From: Flavobacterium sp. 270 | GTDB taxonomy: Bacteria; Bacteroidota; Bacteroidia; Flavobacteriales; Flavobacteriaceae | Assembly (NCBI RefSeq): GCF_004368785.1 | Contig: NZ_SODM01000004.1 | Location: forward strand, 484,521-548,520 | DNA length: 64,000 nt | Direction: 5' to 3' | Shown here: positions 42,570 through 52,536 of the stretch, in pieces | How the letters are laid out: the number at the start of each line of letters is the position of its first letter | How positions within the stretch are numbered: the stretch's first letter is position 1 | The notes under the pieces: generated by a model | What the model saw: the letters and a program-made list of their open reading frames with translations, nothing else | What the model was told of the DNA's origin: nothing | Database searches by the model: none | Translations under genes and position numbers: made by a program

Positions 42570-43976
42570 TTATTGCCAGCCGCCGCCCAGAGAGCGGTAT
42601 AAACCGACTACAGCATTTAACTGTTCCGTTTTTATAGAAGCCAATTCCAGTTCACCCTGAAGCAGAGTACCCTGTGCTGTTATTACTTCCAGATAATTTG
42701 CCATACCGCTTTCGAACAACAAGCTTGCATTTTTTGAAGCTTCCTGAGTGGTTTGAACACGTTTTTCGGCTATCTGATACTGTTCTTTCAACTTTTCGAT
42801 TTTGGTCAATTCATCTGATACTTCACCAACGGCTTTTAATACGGATTGACGAAACTCAATTACTGTTTTTTCACGGTCTATTTTAGCAATCTCAAAACTG
42901 CTTTTTAATTTTCCTCTTTGAAAAACAGGCTGTGTAATTCCTCCAGCAACCATACCAAATAAGGAAGCCGGAACATTGAACCAGTTACTGGTTTTGAAGG
43001 AGTTTATACCGCCGTTTGCTGTAATAACCAAAGACGGATATAAATTTGCTTTGGCTACTCCGACAGCTGCATTGGCTCCCTGAAGTGCTAATTCCGCATT
43101 TTTAATATCGGGTCTGTGTTGCAGCATCGCCGATGGAAAACCTGCATTCAGGTCTTCAGGAATCTGTACGTTTTCTAAACGAGCCTTTCTGTCAATCGCT
43201 TTTGGCGCAGTTCCAATCAAAACACTTAAAGCGTTCTCCTGTATAGCTATAAATTGTTCCAATCTCGGAATCAGTTTTGCGGCGTTTAACTGCTGTACTT
43301 CTTGTTGCTGTACAGCAAGGGAAGTTACCTGGCCGGCATCAAACTGCAATTTTATAATTCTTAATGTATGATCATTCAGCTGCAGATTCTTTTTAGCAAT
43401 TTCTAGTTGTGAGTCCAACATCAGCAAATTGTAATATCCTTGTGAAATATCTGAAACCAAACGCGTCTGAACTGCTTTACGCGCTTCTTCGCTTTGCAGA
43501 AAAGCCGCTAAGGCACCCGCTTTTTGACTGCGAATTTTCCCCCAGATATCGGCTTCCCAGAAAACACCCAGATTCGCATTGTAATCTTCGATATGTGATT
43601 TTCCGGTAAACTGTTTAAGTGTCAATCCATTCAGACTGTTATCCGAAGGACAGCTTGAATTTGCTGCAACTTGTAGTCTGACTTCAGGCAGATTTCCAAG
43701 TTTTGATTGTTTGAACAGTATTTCAGCGGCATCTATGTTTTTCAGCGCAAGCTGTAAATCATAATTGGCAACCAAAGCAGAATCAATTAAACTTTGAAGT
43801 GTTGCATCTTTGATAAAATTTTTCAAAGGAATTGAACCTATACTTGAAGAATCTTTGGCCGCAAGATCCCGAAAGGTCTCAGGCGCAGCATCAGGCAGCG
43901 GCGTATCTTTCGAAACCGAACATCCCATCCATAATAAGGATAGCATTAAAATCGTGATAATATTAAATCGTTTCAT
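42570..43976 (-). CDS. RND outer-membrane factor (NodT/TolC-like lipoprotein)
   Basis: 468 residues from ATG 43976, which begins a lipoprotein signal with Cys in LLWMGCSVSKD (Cys 18); an upstream start at 44021 only overlaps the RND gene. Two repeats of long helices with beta strands are typical of TolC. It forms the exit duct of the pump. It begins 28 bases after the RND gene and ends the four-gene operon. Confidence 0.9.
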   Translation of the reverse strand: MKRFNIITILMLSLLWMGCSVSKDTPLPDAAPETFRDLAAKDSSSIGSIPLKNFIKDATLQSLIDSALVANYDLQLALKNIDAAEILFKQSKLGNLPEVRLQVAANSSCPSDNSLNGLTLKQFTGKSHIEDYNANLGVFWEADIWGKIRSQKAGALAAFLQSEEARKAVQTRLVSDISQGYYNLLMLDSQLEIAKKNLQLNDHTLRIIKLQFDAGQVTSLAVQQQEVQQLNAAKLIPRLEQFIAIQENALSVLIGTAPKAIDRKARLENVQIPEDLNAGFPSAMLQHRPDIKNAELALQGANAAVGVAKANLYPSLVITANGGINSFKTSNWFNVPASLFGMVAGGITQPVFQRGKLKSSFEIAKIDREKTVIEFRQSVLKAVGEVSDELTKIEKLKEQYQIAEKRVQTTQEASKNASLLFESGMANYLEVITAQGTLLQGELELASIKTEQLNAVVGLYRSLGGGWQ

Positions 43977-44004
43977 AACTGTAGTTTTTAAATGACTGCT
44001 CTGA

Positions 44005-47000
44005 TTAAAGAGCAGTCTCATTTGATTTTTTTGATACTTTTTCCTGTAAAAATCGGAAGACTACAAAAAGTACCGGAATAATAAGTAATCCTAAAACAAC
44101 ACCGGAGATCATTCCTCCTGCAGCACCAATACTAATGGAGTGGTTACCCTGCGCTGAAGGACCTGTCGCGCTCATCATTGGTATTAAACCAACCACAAAA
44201 GCAAGTGAAGTCATAATAATTGGACGTAATCTTAATTTTGCAGCTTCTATAGCAGCATCGACCAGTGATAATCCTGCATTTCTTCGCTGTACGGCAAATT
44301 CGACAATCAGAATCGCATTCTTGGCCAGCAGTCCAATAAGCATGACTAACGCTACCTGAACATAAATACTGTTTTCGATTCCTGTTAAACCAATAGCTAC
44401 AAATACACCGAAAATACCGGTTGGAATAGACAACATTACAGCCAATGGAAGTATATAACTTTCATATTGTGCAGCAAGAAGGAAATAAACGAATACCATA
44501 CAAAGAATAAAAATCAAAGTTGACTGGCTTCCAGATGCAATTTCCTCACGCGTTTGTCCTGAAAATTCAAAACTGTAACCTTCCGGCAAATGCTCTTTCG
44601 CTACTTCCTGAACAGCTTTAATAGCCGAACCTGAACTATAACCAGGTTTTGGAATCGCATTAACTGAAATGGAATTGAACATATTGTATCTAGAAACAGT
44701 TTCTGAACCATAAATTCTGCTCAATTTCACCAATGTATTAATAGGCACCATTTCACCATTTTTATTTTTTACAAATACTCTGTCAATAGACGAAGGATCA
44801 GAACGGTCAGCAATATCAGCCTGAACAACCACTCGGTAATATTTACCAAATCTGTTAAAATCTGATGCCTGTACACTTCCAAAATATGCCTGCATTGTGT
44901 CAAGAATATCTTTCACATTTACGCCTAACTGATTGGCTTTGTCATCATCAATATCCAGTTGAAGCTGCGGATAATCGGCATTGAAACTGGTAAAGGCTGC
45001 ACCGATTTCAGGACGTTTGCTTAATGCTTCTACAAATTCTTTTGAAATAGCACTGAACTTATTCAATGTTCCTCCATTTTTATCCTGAAGGACAATGTCT
45101 AAAGCTTCCACATTACTGAATCCGGGAACGGTTGGAAAACTAAAAACAAAGAAATTACCCCCGCTGATTCCGCCTAATTTTTTTCTGGCCTGATCCATCA
45201 CTTCATTTATATTTTTCACTTCTCCTCTTTCCTTATTAGGTTTTAAAAGAATGTAGATAATTCCTTTTGACGGACTCATGGAACTGGTCATGACATCAAA
45301 TCCAGAAATCGCAGTCACAAAGCGTACAGCATCCATTCCTTTTACTGTGTTCTCAGCCTTGCTCATGATTTTTTGAGTACCGTCCAATGTTGTTCCCGAA
45401 GGCGTGTTTACAGCAATCGCAATAAATCCCTGATCTTCTGTTGGTATAAAACCTGACGGAGTTGTTTTTACCATAATTACTGTAGCAAACGCAACAAGTG
45501 CCAGACCACCCAAACTCCACCATTTGTTTTTAATCAGAAACTTTAATCCGCCTACATAACGGTTGGTTAGATTATTAAAACTATTATTAAACCCGATGAA
45601 GAATTTTTCTTTGAAGTTTTTTGGATGCGATGTTTCTTCTCCATGTTTATGGGTTTCTTTTAAGAATAACGCAGCCAAAGCAGGACTCAAAGTCAAAGCG
45701 TTAATTGCCGAAATTACAATTGCAATAGCCATCGTAAAGGCAAACTGACGGTAAAAAAGTCCTGTAGAACCTTCCATAGAACCCACCGGAAGAAATACTG
45801 CTGCCATCACTAAGGTAATAGAGATAATTGCTCCCGAGATTTCGTGCATCGCTTCATGGGTTGCCGCCGTCGGGCCTATATGTTTGTGTTCCATTTTGGC
45901 ATGTACGGCCTCGACGACGACGATCGCATCATCTACGACAATACCAATAGCCAGAATCAATGCAAACAAGGTCAGTAAGTTAATCGAGAATCCAAAAAGA
46001 TGCATAAAAAAGAACGTACCTAAAAGCGCAACCGGAACGGCAATCGCAGGAATCAAAGTTGACCTGAAATCCTGAAGGAATATGAACACCACAATAAAAA
46101 CCAGAATAAAGGCTTCAATCAAAGTATGTTTTACCTGATCAATAGATTCATCTAAGGCTATTTTTGTACTGAAAAATATTTCATGTTTAATTCCTGCTGG
46201 AAAACTTTTTGAAGCTTTTTCCATTGCTTTTCTAACCGCAATCTGGGTTTCATTGGAATTGGCTCCCGATAATTGAAGAATTCCGATTACAACTCCTTTT
46301 TTCCCGCTCAAACGGGTTAAACTGTTGTAAGAAAAGGCTCCTAATTCTACTTTCGCCACGTCTTTTAGTCTAAGAAATGATCCATCTTCGTTAGCTCTGA
46401 TTGGAATATTTTCATACTCTTCAGGTTTAGATAATTTTCCTTTGTATTTGATTACATATTCGAAAATCTCTTTACTGTTCTGTCCAAATTTACCAGGAGC
46501 AGCTTCTAAGTTTTTATCTTGAATAGCTTTCAAAACTTCGTTTGCCGTAATCTGATAATTACTCATTTTTGCCGGGTTCAGCCATACTCTCATCGAATAA
46601 TCTTTATTTCCGCCGTACAAACTTGCCAAACCAACTCCCGGAATACGTTTAAGTTCCGGTATAATGTTGATTTCAGCGTAATTTCCAACAAAAGTCTGAT
46701 CATATTTGGATTCATCATCGGTATACAAACCGATTCCCATCATAAAAGTAACATGCTGTTTTGAGGTCGTAATTCCTTGTTGCACTACCTCGGCGGGCAA
46801 ACGGCTTAGTGCCTGAGAAACCCTGTTCTGAACGTTAATTGCTGCCTGATCCGGATCTGTACCCAATTTAAAATAAACTGCAATAGACAAGGTTCCGTCG
46901 TTACTGGCAGTAGAATTCATATACGTCATATCTTCTACTCCATTAATTGATTCTTCAAGAGATGGCGCTACTGAACGTAACACCGTTTCTGCATTCGCAC

Positions 47001-47151
47001 CAGGATACAATGCGCTTACCATTACGGATGGCGGCGCAATATCCGGAAATTGTTGTACTGGCAGTTTTACTAAACTAATTGCACCTAATATTACCAATAT
47101 GATGGAAATAACGGTTGCCAGTACGGGTCTTTGTATAAATATCTTGAACAT
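44005..47151 (-). CDS. RND-family efflux pump inner-membrane protein (HAE1/AcrB-like)
   Basis: 1048 residues, twelve membrane helices and two large periplasmic loops. Helix 4 carries ILAIGIVVDDAIVVVEAVHA, the proton-relay Asp pair, as in AcrB. N-terminal FIQRPVLATVISIILVILG is typical. Drives substrate export with proton uptake. It lies 11 bases after the adaptor gene in the operon TetR-MFP-RND-OMF. Confidence 0.95.
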   Translation of the reverse strand: MFKIFIQRPVLATVISIILVILGAISLVKLPVQQFPDIAPPSVMVSALYPGANAETVLRSVAPSLEESINGVEDMTYMNSTASNDGTLSIAVYFKLGTDPDQAAINVQNRVSQALSRLPAEVVQQGITTSKQHVTFMMGIGLYTDDESKYDQTFVGNYAEINIIPELKRIPGVGLASLYGGNKDYSMRVWLNPAKMSNYQITANEVLKAIQDKNLEAAPGKFGQNSKEIFEYVIKYKGKLSKPEEYENIPIRANEDGSFLRLKDVAKVELGAFSYNSLTRLSGKKGVVIGILQLSGANSNETQIAVRKAMEKASKSFPAGIKHEIFFSTKIALDESIDQVKHTLIEAFILVFIVVFIFLQDFRSTLIPAIAVPVALLGTFFFMHLFGFSINLLTLFALILAIGIVVDDAIVVVEAVHAKMEHKHIGPTAATHEAMHEISGAIISITLVMAAVFLPVGSMEGSTGLFYRQFAFTMAIAIVISAINALTLSPALAALFLKETHKHGEETSHPKNFKEKFFIGFNNSFNNLTNRYVGGLKFLIKNKWWSLGGLALVAFATVIMVKTTPSGFIPTEDQGFIAIAVNTPSGTTLDGTQKIMSKAENTVKGMDAVRFVTAISGFDVMTSSMSPSKGIIYILLKPNKERGEVKNINEVMDQARKKLGGISGGNFFVFSFPTVPGFSNVEALDIVLQDKNGGTLNKFSAISKEFVEALSKRPEIGAAFTSFNADYPQLQLDIDDDKANQLGVNVKDILDTMQAYFGSVQASDFNRFGKYYRVVVQADIADRSDPSSIDRVFVKNKNGEMVPINTLVKLSRIYGSETVSRYNMFNSISVNAIPKPGYSSGSAIKAVQEVAKEHLPEGYSFEFSGQTREEIASGSQSTLIFILCMVFVYFLLAAQYESYILPLAVMLSIPTGIFGVFVAIGLTGIENSIYVQVALVMLIGLLAKNAILIVEFAVQRRNAGLSLVDAAIEAAKLRLRPIIMTSLAFVVGLIPMMSATGPSAQGNHSISIGAAGGMISGVVLGLLIIPVLFVVFRFLQEKVSKKSNETAL

Positions 47152-47162
47152 AGCTGTAAAAA

Positions 47163-48365
47163 TTAATTTTTGTTACTTAGCTCGACAGCTACTTTAGCTG
47201 CCTGTTTTTGAGGCTGGATCTGCTGTCCTTCCTGAAGTTTGTCAATACCGCTTAATACGATCTGATCTCCAGATTTCAAGCCATTTTTTACCAAATAGCT
47301 CGTACCGCTTTTCCCGATCACAGTAATTGGGATCTTATTTACTTTGTTGTTTTTATGTAATGCAAAAACGAAAACCTTATCCTGCATTTCTACTGTTGCC
47401 GATTGCGGAACCAACAGCACGTTGTCGTGTTTTAAACCTAAACGGATTTTTCCTGTATTTCCTGAACGCAGGTTTCCTCCGGTATTTTCAAAACTGGCTC
47501 TAAAAGTAATTGCGCCAGTATTTTTATCAAACTGACCATTTATCATATCAATTTTACCTTTTACAGGATAAATCGAATTATCAGCCAGAACCAACTCAAC
47601 TTGCGGTAAGTTTTTAATTCTTTCTGCCGGTGTTTTTCCTTCGTAGCTGTTATTAAAGATGCTAAAGTCATTCTCCGCAAGGGCAAAATAAACATGTACT
47701 TTCTTAGTATCTGATAGCTGTGTTAAAGCTGTCGGATCTGATGGAGACACCAGGCTTCCCTGTTTTTTAGGAATCAAACCGATATAACCGCTTACCGTTG
47801 CTTTAACATTGGTGTAACCCAAATTAATCTGCGCTGATGCCACACTCGCTTTAGCTTGCTCCACATTTGCCACGGCAATTTTATAAGTGGCTTTAGCTGT
47901 TTTTAACTGATAATCTGAAACGACTTTATTCTGAACCAAAGGCGTTAATTTATCCACCTCTAATTGTGCATTCAAAACGGCTGCTTCTGAGGCATGAAGA
48001 CTTGCTTTAGCATTATTGAGCGCTTCTTTAAAAGGCTGTGCGTTAATTTCAAAAAGTGTCTGTCCTGCAGTTACATAAGCCCCTTCTGAAATCAAAACTT
48101 TTTGAATGTAACCGCTGACCTGCGGACGTACTTCAATATCGACTACGCCCTGAATAGAAGCTGGATACTCTGAAAAAGTGGTTTCTGAACTTTCATTAAT
48201 TATACTCACCGGCAAAACGGGCGGTGCTGTCACAGCCGCTTCATCTGCTGAGTTTTTACAGCTGGCAAAAATGGCAGCAGTAAGAGATAAAACAATCAGG
48301 TACTTAATCTGATTAGGCCATTTAATGGCTTTAAGTGCGATAAAAAAATTGTAGATAGTTTTCAT
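47163..48365 (-). CDS. RND efflux periplasmic adaptor (MFP/AcrA-like)
   Basis: 400 residues with a lipid-anchor signal (IFASCKNSADE, Cys at about 36). Barrel-sandwich lipoyl-like halves (VEVRPQVSGYIQKVLISEGAYV and YTNVKATVSGYIG) enclose a helical hairpin; the C-terminal beta domains follow. It links pump and outer-membrane duct. 74 bases separate it from the TetR gene. Confidence 0.93.
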   Translation of the reverse strand: MKTIYNFFIALKAIKWPNQIKYLIVLSLTAAIFASCKNSADEAAVTAPPVLPVSIINESSETTFSEYPASIQGVVDIEVRPQVSGYIQKVLISEGAYVTAGQTLFEINAQPFKEALNNAKASLHASEAAVLNAQLEVDKLTPLVQNKVVSDYQLKTAKATYKIAVANVEQAKASVASAQINLGYTNVKATVSGYIGLIPKKQGSLVSPSDPTALTQLSDTKKVHVYFALAENDFSIFNNSYEGKTPAERIKNLPQVELVLADNSIYPVKGKIDMINGQFDKNTGAITFRASFENTGGNLRSGNTGKIRLGLKHDNVLLVPQSATVEMQDKVFVFALHKNNKVNKIPITVIGKSGTSYLVKNGLKSGDQIVLSGIDKLQEGQQIQPQKQAAKVAVELSNKN

Positions 48366-48439
48366 AAAATTTAAATTATGTTAAAATGATTTTTGTTGAT
48401 TAATAATCTAACGGCATTAGGTAATGAGATAAAAAAAAG

Positions 48440-49051
48440 TTAGCCGTTGATCGAGATTGTTATGCCTTTGATGGCATCTTTTAAAATATGCTGATTAAGA
48501 GCATCAGTTGTTCCTGAATTCAGATGAATGAGATTAATCGATACTAATCCATGAATGATGGACCAGTAGGTATTGTATTTTAAACAGATTTCTTCTTCGG
48601 TAGCCTGTCTTTTCTGAAAAAGTGATTTAATAACTTCTGCCAGTACATCATAAAGTGTATCCGTTTCAGAACTACAGCTTTTATCGGTACAGCGAACCAT
48701 ATCTACTCCATACATTAACCGATAAAGCTCTTTGTTGGTAAAGGCAAAATTCCAGTACGCTACCCACATCGCTTCCATTTTCTTTTCGGCTTTTTGGTGA
48801 TTGTCACGAGCCTGAATAATGTCTTTTATAAGAATCAGAAAACCCTTTTTGGTGAGTTCCATTAGAATACCGTCCTTATTGGTAAAATATTCATAAATTA
48901 TAGGAGCGGTATATTCAATCTGATCAGCAATTTTTCGCATGCTTAACGCCTGCCAGCCTTCTTCTTTTGCTGTGTTTAAAGCGGCATCCAAAATTTTTGT
49001 CCGGGTCTGATCTTTTATTCTCAAGATTCTTTCTTTACTTCCCATGATCAA
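48440..49051 (-). CDS. TetR-family regulator of the RND efflux operon
   Basis: 203 residues (201 if the ATG at 49045 is used). N-terminal helix-turn-helix ALSMRKIADQIEYTAPIIYEYFTNKDGI; C-terminal ligand domain with CTDKSCSS, a small Cys pair. It leads the efflux genes and is likely their local repressor. Its promoter is also of the shared 68-nt type, which would give it a second, positive input. Confidence 0.88.
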   Translation of the reverse strand: MIMGSKERILRIKDQTRTKILDAALNTAKEEGWQALSMRKIADQIEYTAPIIYEYFTNKDGILMELTKKGFLILIKDIIQARDNHQKAEKKMEAMWVAYWNFAFTNKELYRLMYGVDMVRCTDKSCSSETDTLYDVLAEVIKSLFQKRQATEEEICLKYNTYWSIIHGLVSINLIHLNSGTTDALNQHILKDAIKGITISING

Positions 49052-49130
49052 TATTTGTTATGTTATTAATTCCTTTATTGGTGTTATAAATCAACTTTTG
49101 ATATCTTAAAGTTGTAATGTTTTAACACAG

Positions 49131-49198
49131 CAAATGTAGGATCGGGATAAAGGAGTCTATTTCATCAAAAGTTCAAAAACTGTTCTGTAGAGTTCACT
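49131..49198 (-). promoter_or_regulatory. Shared 68-nt promoter type, copy 2 (TetR/RND operon)
   Basis: Minus strand: GAACTCT half-site, second half-site GTTTTTGAACTTTT 21 bases later, 28 bases, TACATTTG (49138-49131). Same arrangement as at 42333, 50348 and 54186. Confidence 0.75.
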
Positions 49199-49217
49199 AT
49201 AATTGATGGAGAAATGT

Positions 49218-50306
49218 TTAAAAAGATCCTGGAGCAACAAAGGTTTGCCATCCTCGTAAATGATTTATAAAACGTTCGCTTAATCCTCTCTGACGGAGAT
49301 ATTCTGCTTTTACCGGAAGTTTTGGACTTTCGTAAAATGGGTTTGCCGCTACCTGAAGAGGAAAGTCCTGTTGTAAAATACCTGCTCGTCCAATTAGTAC
49401 AAAATCACAGCCTTCGTCCAATAATTCTCCGGCACGTTGTGCACTCATAATTTTTCCGGCAGTACCTAGTCTAACCCCTTTTCTGTTCAGTTCTGTAAAA
49501 ACACTCAACATTGTTTTTCCCTGAAATTTACCTTCCTGAACCATCTGAGCCGAATCCCACAGTGCCAGATCTAGATAGTCGATCATTTCACGATCAAAAA
49601 TTTCTGCGGTAACTTCACGAAGTTCCTCAAGTCGAAGTCCGTATCTTTCAATAGACAAACGCCAGCCGATCTGAAAATCCGGTCCGCAGGCTTTGCGTAT
49701 ACCTTCTATGACTTCGATTGTAAAACGGGCACGATTCTGCAGACTTCCGCCATATTTATCTTTGCGGTTATTTAAATAAGGAGACATGAATTCGGAAAGA
49801 ATCCAGCCAAAAGCGCCGTGAACCGCTACGCCATCAAATCCTGCCAACTGTGCTCTTTTTGCTGCTGTGATAAAACTATCGCGAATGCGTTCCACTTCTT
49901 CAGTAGTAATTGCATTTGTATCTGGTACAACGCCATTAGAAGCAGGAGCCGGAATTCCTCCTAACTGCGGATTAGCACGATGGCCTGCGTGATGTAACTG
50001 AACAGCCGATAATCCGCCTCCATTACTAATAGCTTTGGCCATTTTGGACAAACCAGGTAAATGTGCATCACTGTGAATTCCTAATTGACGGGCAAATGCA
50101 ATTCCTCCGGATTCAACCGTTGTCGCACAGGTTTGAACTAAACCATAGCCGCCATTTGCAAGTTGTTCGATCCACAATTGATCATATTCTGATGCGCGTC
50201 CATCATATTCACTTTGCTGATTAGTAAGAGGAGCCAGCATAAAACGGTTTCGCATTGCAGGGCCGTGTAAAAGTGTGAGGGGTTTAAATAAATCGGAAAC
50301 TGACAT
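49218..50306 (-). CDS. Old-yellow-enzyme-type NADH:flavin oxidoreductase
   Basis: 362 residues, a TIM barrel with FMN. N-terminal RNRFMLAPLTNQQSEYDG, central VQLHHAGHRA (His pair for substrate), FDGVAVHGAFGWILSEFMSP, and IGRAGILQQDFP near the end fit the family. OYE-type enzymes reduce activated alkenes, quinones and nitro-compounds. It ends 20 bases from the TetR promoter region, in a separate unit with its own promoter. Confidence 0.9.
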   Translation of the reverse strand: MSVSDLFKPLTLLHGPAMRNRFMLAPLTNQQSEYDGRASEYDQLWIEQLANGGYGLVQTCATTVESGGIAFARQLGIHSDAHLPGLSKMAKAISNGGGLSAVQLHHAGHRANPQLGGIPAPASNGVVPDTNAITTEEVERIRDSFITAAKRAQLAGFDGVAVHGAFGWILSEFMSPYLNNRKDKYGGSLQNRARFTIEVIEGIRKACGPDFQIGWRLSIERYGLRLEELREVTAEIFDREMIDYLDLALWDSAQMVQEGKFQGKTMLSVFTELNRKGVRLGTAGKIMSAQRAGELLDEGCDFVLIGRAGILQQDFPLQVAANPFYESPKLPVKAEYLRQRGLSERFINHLRGWQTFVAPGSF

Positions 50307-50347
50307 CTTGATTAATTTTTAATTCAACTTTAATTTTATTTACAGGA

Positions 50348-50415
50348 CAAAATTAGAGTGATGGCAAGGGAAGCCATTTCATGAAAAGTTCAAAAAATAT
50401 CGGATAAAGTTCAGG
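50348..50415 (-). promoter_or_regulatory. Shared 68-nt promoter type, copy 3 (OYE)
   Basis: Minus strand: TGAACTTT half-site, second half-site ATTTTTTGAACTTTT 21 bases later, 28 bases, TAATTTTG (50355-50348). The transcript leader is about 36 bases. The rest of the 324-base gap (to 50630) holds only a CCTCTTT / AAAGAGG hairpin near 50500-50530 and no gene. Confidence 0.78.
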
Positions 50416-50630
50416 TGAGATACTATTTGAGGTTAGCACAAAACCCGGCGAACCATGTTAAACCATGATTATCATCAAAGAAGAGAGTAAGTCGTCTTAA
50501 CCTCTTTAACTTTTGTGGTAAAGAGGCCAATCCGAACTTAAAGTGTCATTTTTAACACAAAATAAATTTTATAGATATAGAAATACAATACCCTTTTTAC
50601 ATTAAAAAGGGATAACATTAATTTTAGAAT

Positions 50631-51374
50631 TTAGGCACTTTGTCCTCCATCTACATTAATCGTTGTACCTGTAATATACTGTGCATCGTCGCTTGCCAAA
50701 AAAGCTGCTGCAACACCAATATCTTTCGGCTGTCCGTAACGTCCCAGAGCTACAGCCTGCAGCATATGATCACTAAAAGGACCGTCAGAAGGATTCATAT
50801 CAGTATTGATAAGACCGGGCTGAATAATGTTTACGGTAATATTTCTGCTGCCAAGGTCTCTTGCCCAGCTTCTTGTATAGGCAGATAAGGCAGCTTTAGT
50901 TGCAACATAATCTCCCATTCCCGGATACGGACTACGGCTTGCCCCTGTTGAACCAATGGTAATGATTCTGCCTCCGTCATTTAAAAATGGCAGGATTGAC
51001 CTTACGGTATGGGCTACACCAAATACATTGACATTCCACTGTCTGTCATATTCAGATACATCTACGCTCTGATCGTCTACTGTCCCGTTGATAAACAAAC
51101 CGGCATTGTTCACCAGTATGTCTATTTTTCCTAGTTCAGCTGCTGATTGGATAGCCATTTCGATATTCTGTTTATTTCCTGTGTCGGCTTTTATTGCCTT
51201 TACAGTAACACCTAATGACTCGATCTCCTTAACTAATTGTGCTGCTTTTTCATCCGAACTTACGTAGGTGAATATGACATTGGCTCCTTGTGCTGCTAAC
51301 TCTCTTACGATTCCTTCGCCAATTCCGCGGCTTCCGCCTGTTACTAAAGCTGTTTTGTTTTTTAATTTTGACAT
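50631..51374 (-). CDS. Short-chain dehydrogenase/reductase
   Basis: 247 residues. Cofactor motif TGGSRGIGEG (14-22 region), NNAG, catalytic Tyr-Lys in GMGDYVATKAAL, and the C-terminal GTTINVDGGQSA are all classical SDR. NAD(P)-dependent; carbonyl substrate unknown. It begins 11 bases after the quinone oxidoreductase gene and is co-transcribed with it. Confidence 0.93.
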   Translation of the reverse strand: MSKLKNKTALVTGGSRGIGEGIVRELAAQGANVIFTYVSSDEKAAQLVKEIESLGVTVKAIKADTGNKQNIEMAIQSAAELGKIDILVNNAGLFINGTVDDQSVDVSEYDRQWNVNVFGVAHTVRSILPFLNDGGRIITIGSTGASRSPYPGMGDYVATKAALSAYTRSWARDLGSRNITVNIIQPGLINTDMNPSDGPFSDHMLQAVALGRYGQPKDIGVAAAFLASDDAQYITGTTINVDGGQSA

Positions 51375-51385
51375 GATTATAAATA

Positions 51386-52375
51386 TTAAAGATTGATATT
51401 AAATAAAATTGATCCTTTTGTCAGACCGGATTCAAGATCCTGGTGTGCTTTTGCAGCATCAGATAAGGAATAAATAGTGGGGTTTATTTCCCCAAGAATG
51501 CCGGAACGAAATGCATCAAAAACATCTTTAGCTGATCTTTTCACACTTTCCTGATCAGGCAGATAACTCCCTAAATTTGGCTGTATAAGTTTTATATTTT
51601 TTGAGGTGATTAAAGACCTGTCGATAATTGGACTTCCGGAAGAAAATCCAAATAAAAGAGCTGTCCCTCCATTTTCAAGTAAAACAAGAGACTGATTAAA
51701 TGTAGCCTGTCCAACTCCATCAAAAACGGCCTTTATTCCTTTACCTTTTGTAAAAGAATAAACGGACTCCTGCAGATCTTCGGTATCTAATGTGATAACG
51801 TGGTCAATGCCGTGTGCCAGCGCATATTCTTTTTTGGAGCTGCTTCCAACGGTACCTATTACTGTTGCGCCCAGCGCTTTTGCCCATCGGCTGATTAAGG
51901 AACCTACACCTCCTGCAGCTGCATGAACAAGGATAATATCATTTTTCTGAACCGGATAAGCTTCTTTTATAAGCATTCTGGCTGTCATTCCTTTGGCCAT
52001 TAATGACGCTGCCTGATCAAAACTGATATCGTCCGGAATCGCAATAAGTTCCTGCTCATTAATAAGTCTACGCTCAGCATAAGCACCTAGAGAAAAGAAG
52101 TAGCCAACCCTATCCCCTGGCTTAAATTTTTTAGCAAGTGGACCAACAGCCTCAACTGTACCAGCAGCTTCAACTCCGATAATTGTTGGAAGATTACTTA
52201 ATGGAAAACTTCCGTTTCTAAATAGAACATCAACAAAATTTAAGGCAATCGCTTCTTGTTTGATTAATACTTCATTTCCCTGCGGATCTGCAATACTATC
52301 TTTCGTATATTGCAGTACAGATGGTGGTCCCTGTCTGTTTAAACGGACTAAGCTGCTTAGTGATTTTGAATTCAT
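51386..52375 (-). CDS. Quinone oxidoreductase (MDR family, zinc-free)
   Basis: 329 residues. GroES-like N-terminal half (FRNGSFPLSNLPTIIGVEAAGTVEAVGPL), nucleotide motif HAAAGGVGSLISRWAKALGA (about 150-170), and the quinone reductase ending TKGSILFNINL. No zinc ligands are visible. It reduces quinones or enoyl compounds with NADPH. First gene of the two-gene unit with the SDR; divergent from a Crp-type regulator. Confidence 0.92.
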   Translation of the reverse strand: MNSKSLSSLVRLNRQGPPSVLQYTKDSIADPQGNEVLIKQEAIALNFVDVLFRNGSFPLSNLPTIIGVEAAGTVEAVGPLAKKFKPGDRVGYFFSLGAYAERRLINEQELIAIPDDISFDQAASLMAKGMTARMLIKEAYPVQKNDIILVHAAAGGVGSLISRWAKALGATVIGTVGSSSKKEYALAHGIDHVITLDTEDLQESVYSFTKGKGIKAVFDGVGQATFNQSLVLLENGGTALLFGFSSGSPIIDRSLITSKNIKLIQPNLGSYLPDQESVKRSAKDVFDAFRSGILGEINPTIYSLSDAAKAHQDLESGLTKGSILFNINL

Positions 52376-52462
52376 TTTAATGTGTTTTAAAATTTGACAT
52401 TTTCATAATTCAAAATTGCATTTAAGTGAAAAGATGGATATTGACAAATGCAGGTAAATAAT

Positions 52463-52478
52463 CTTGACATTTGTCAAG
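52463..52478. promoter_or_regulatory. CRP/FNR-type operator
   Basis: CTTGACATTTGTCAAG: inverted halves CTTGACA and TGTCAAG. The inner 14 bases fit the TTGAN-N4-NTCAA spacing of CRP/FNR sites. It lies between the quinone oxidoreductase (minus) and the Crp-type gene (plus). A further half-site TTGACAAATG is at 52441. Confidence 0.6.
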
Positions 52479-52536
52479 TAAAAAGCAGTAAAAAAATATC
52501 ATACTTTTACAGAAATTAAACCTAAAACTGTTTCCA

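Noticed and set aside
44135..46764. Several plus-strand frames over the RND gene
   Set aside because: Shadows; no family signal and no promoters.
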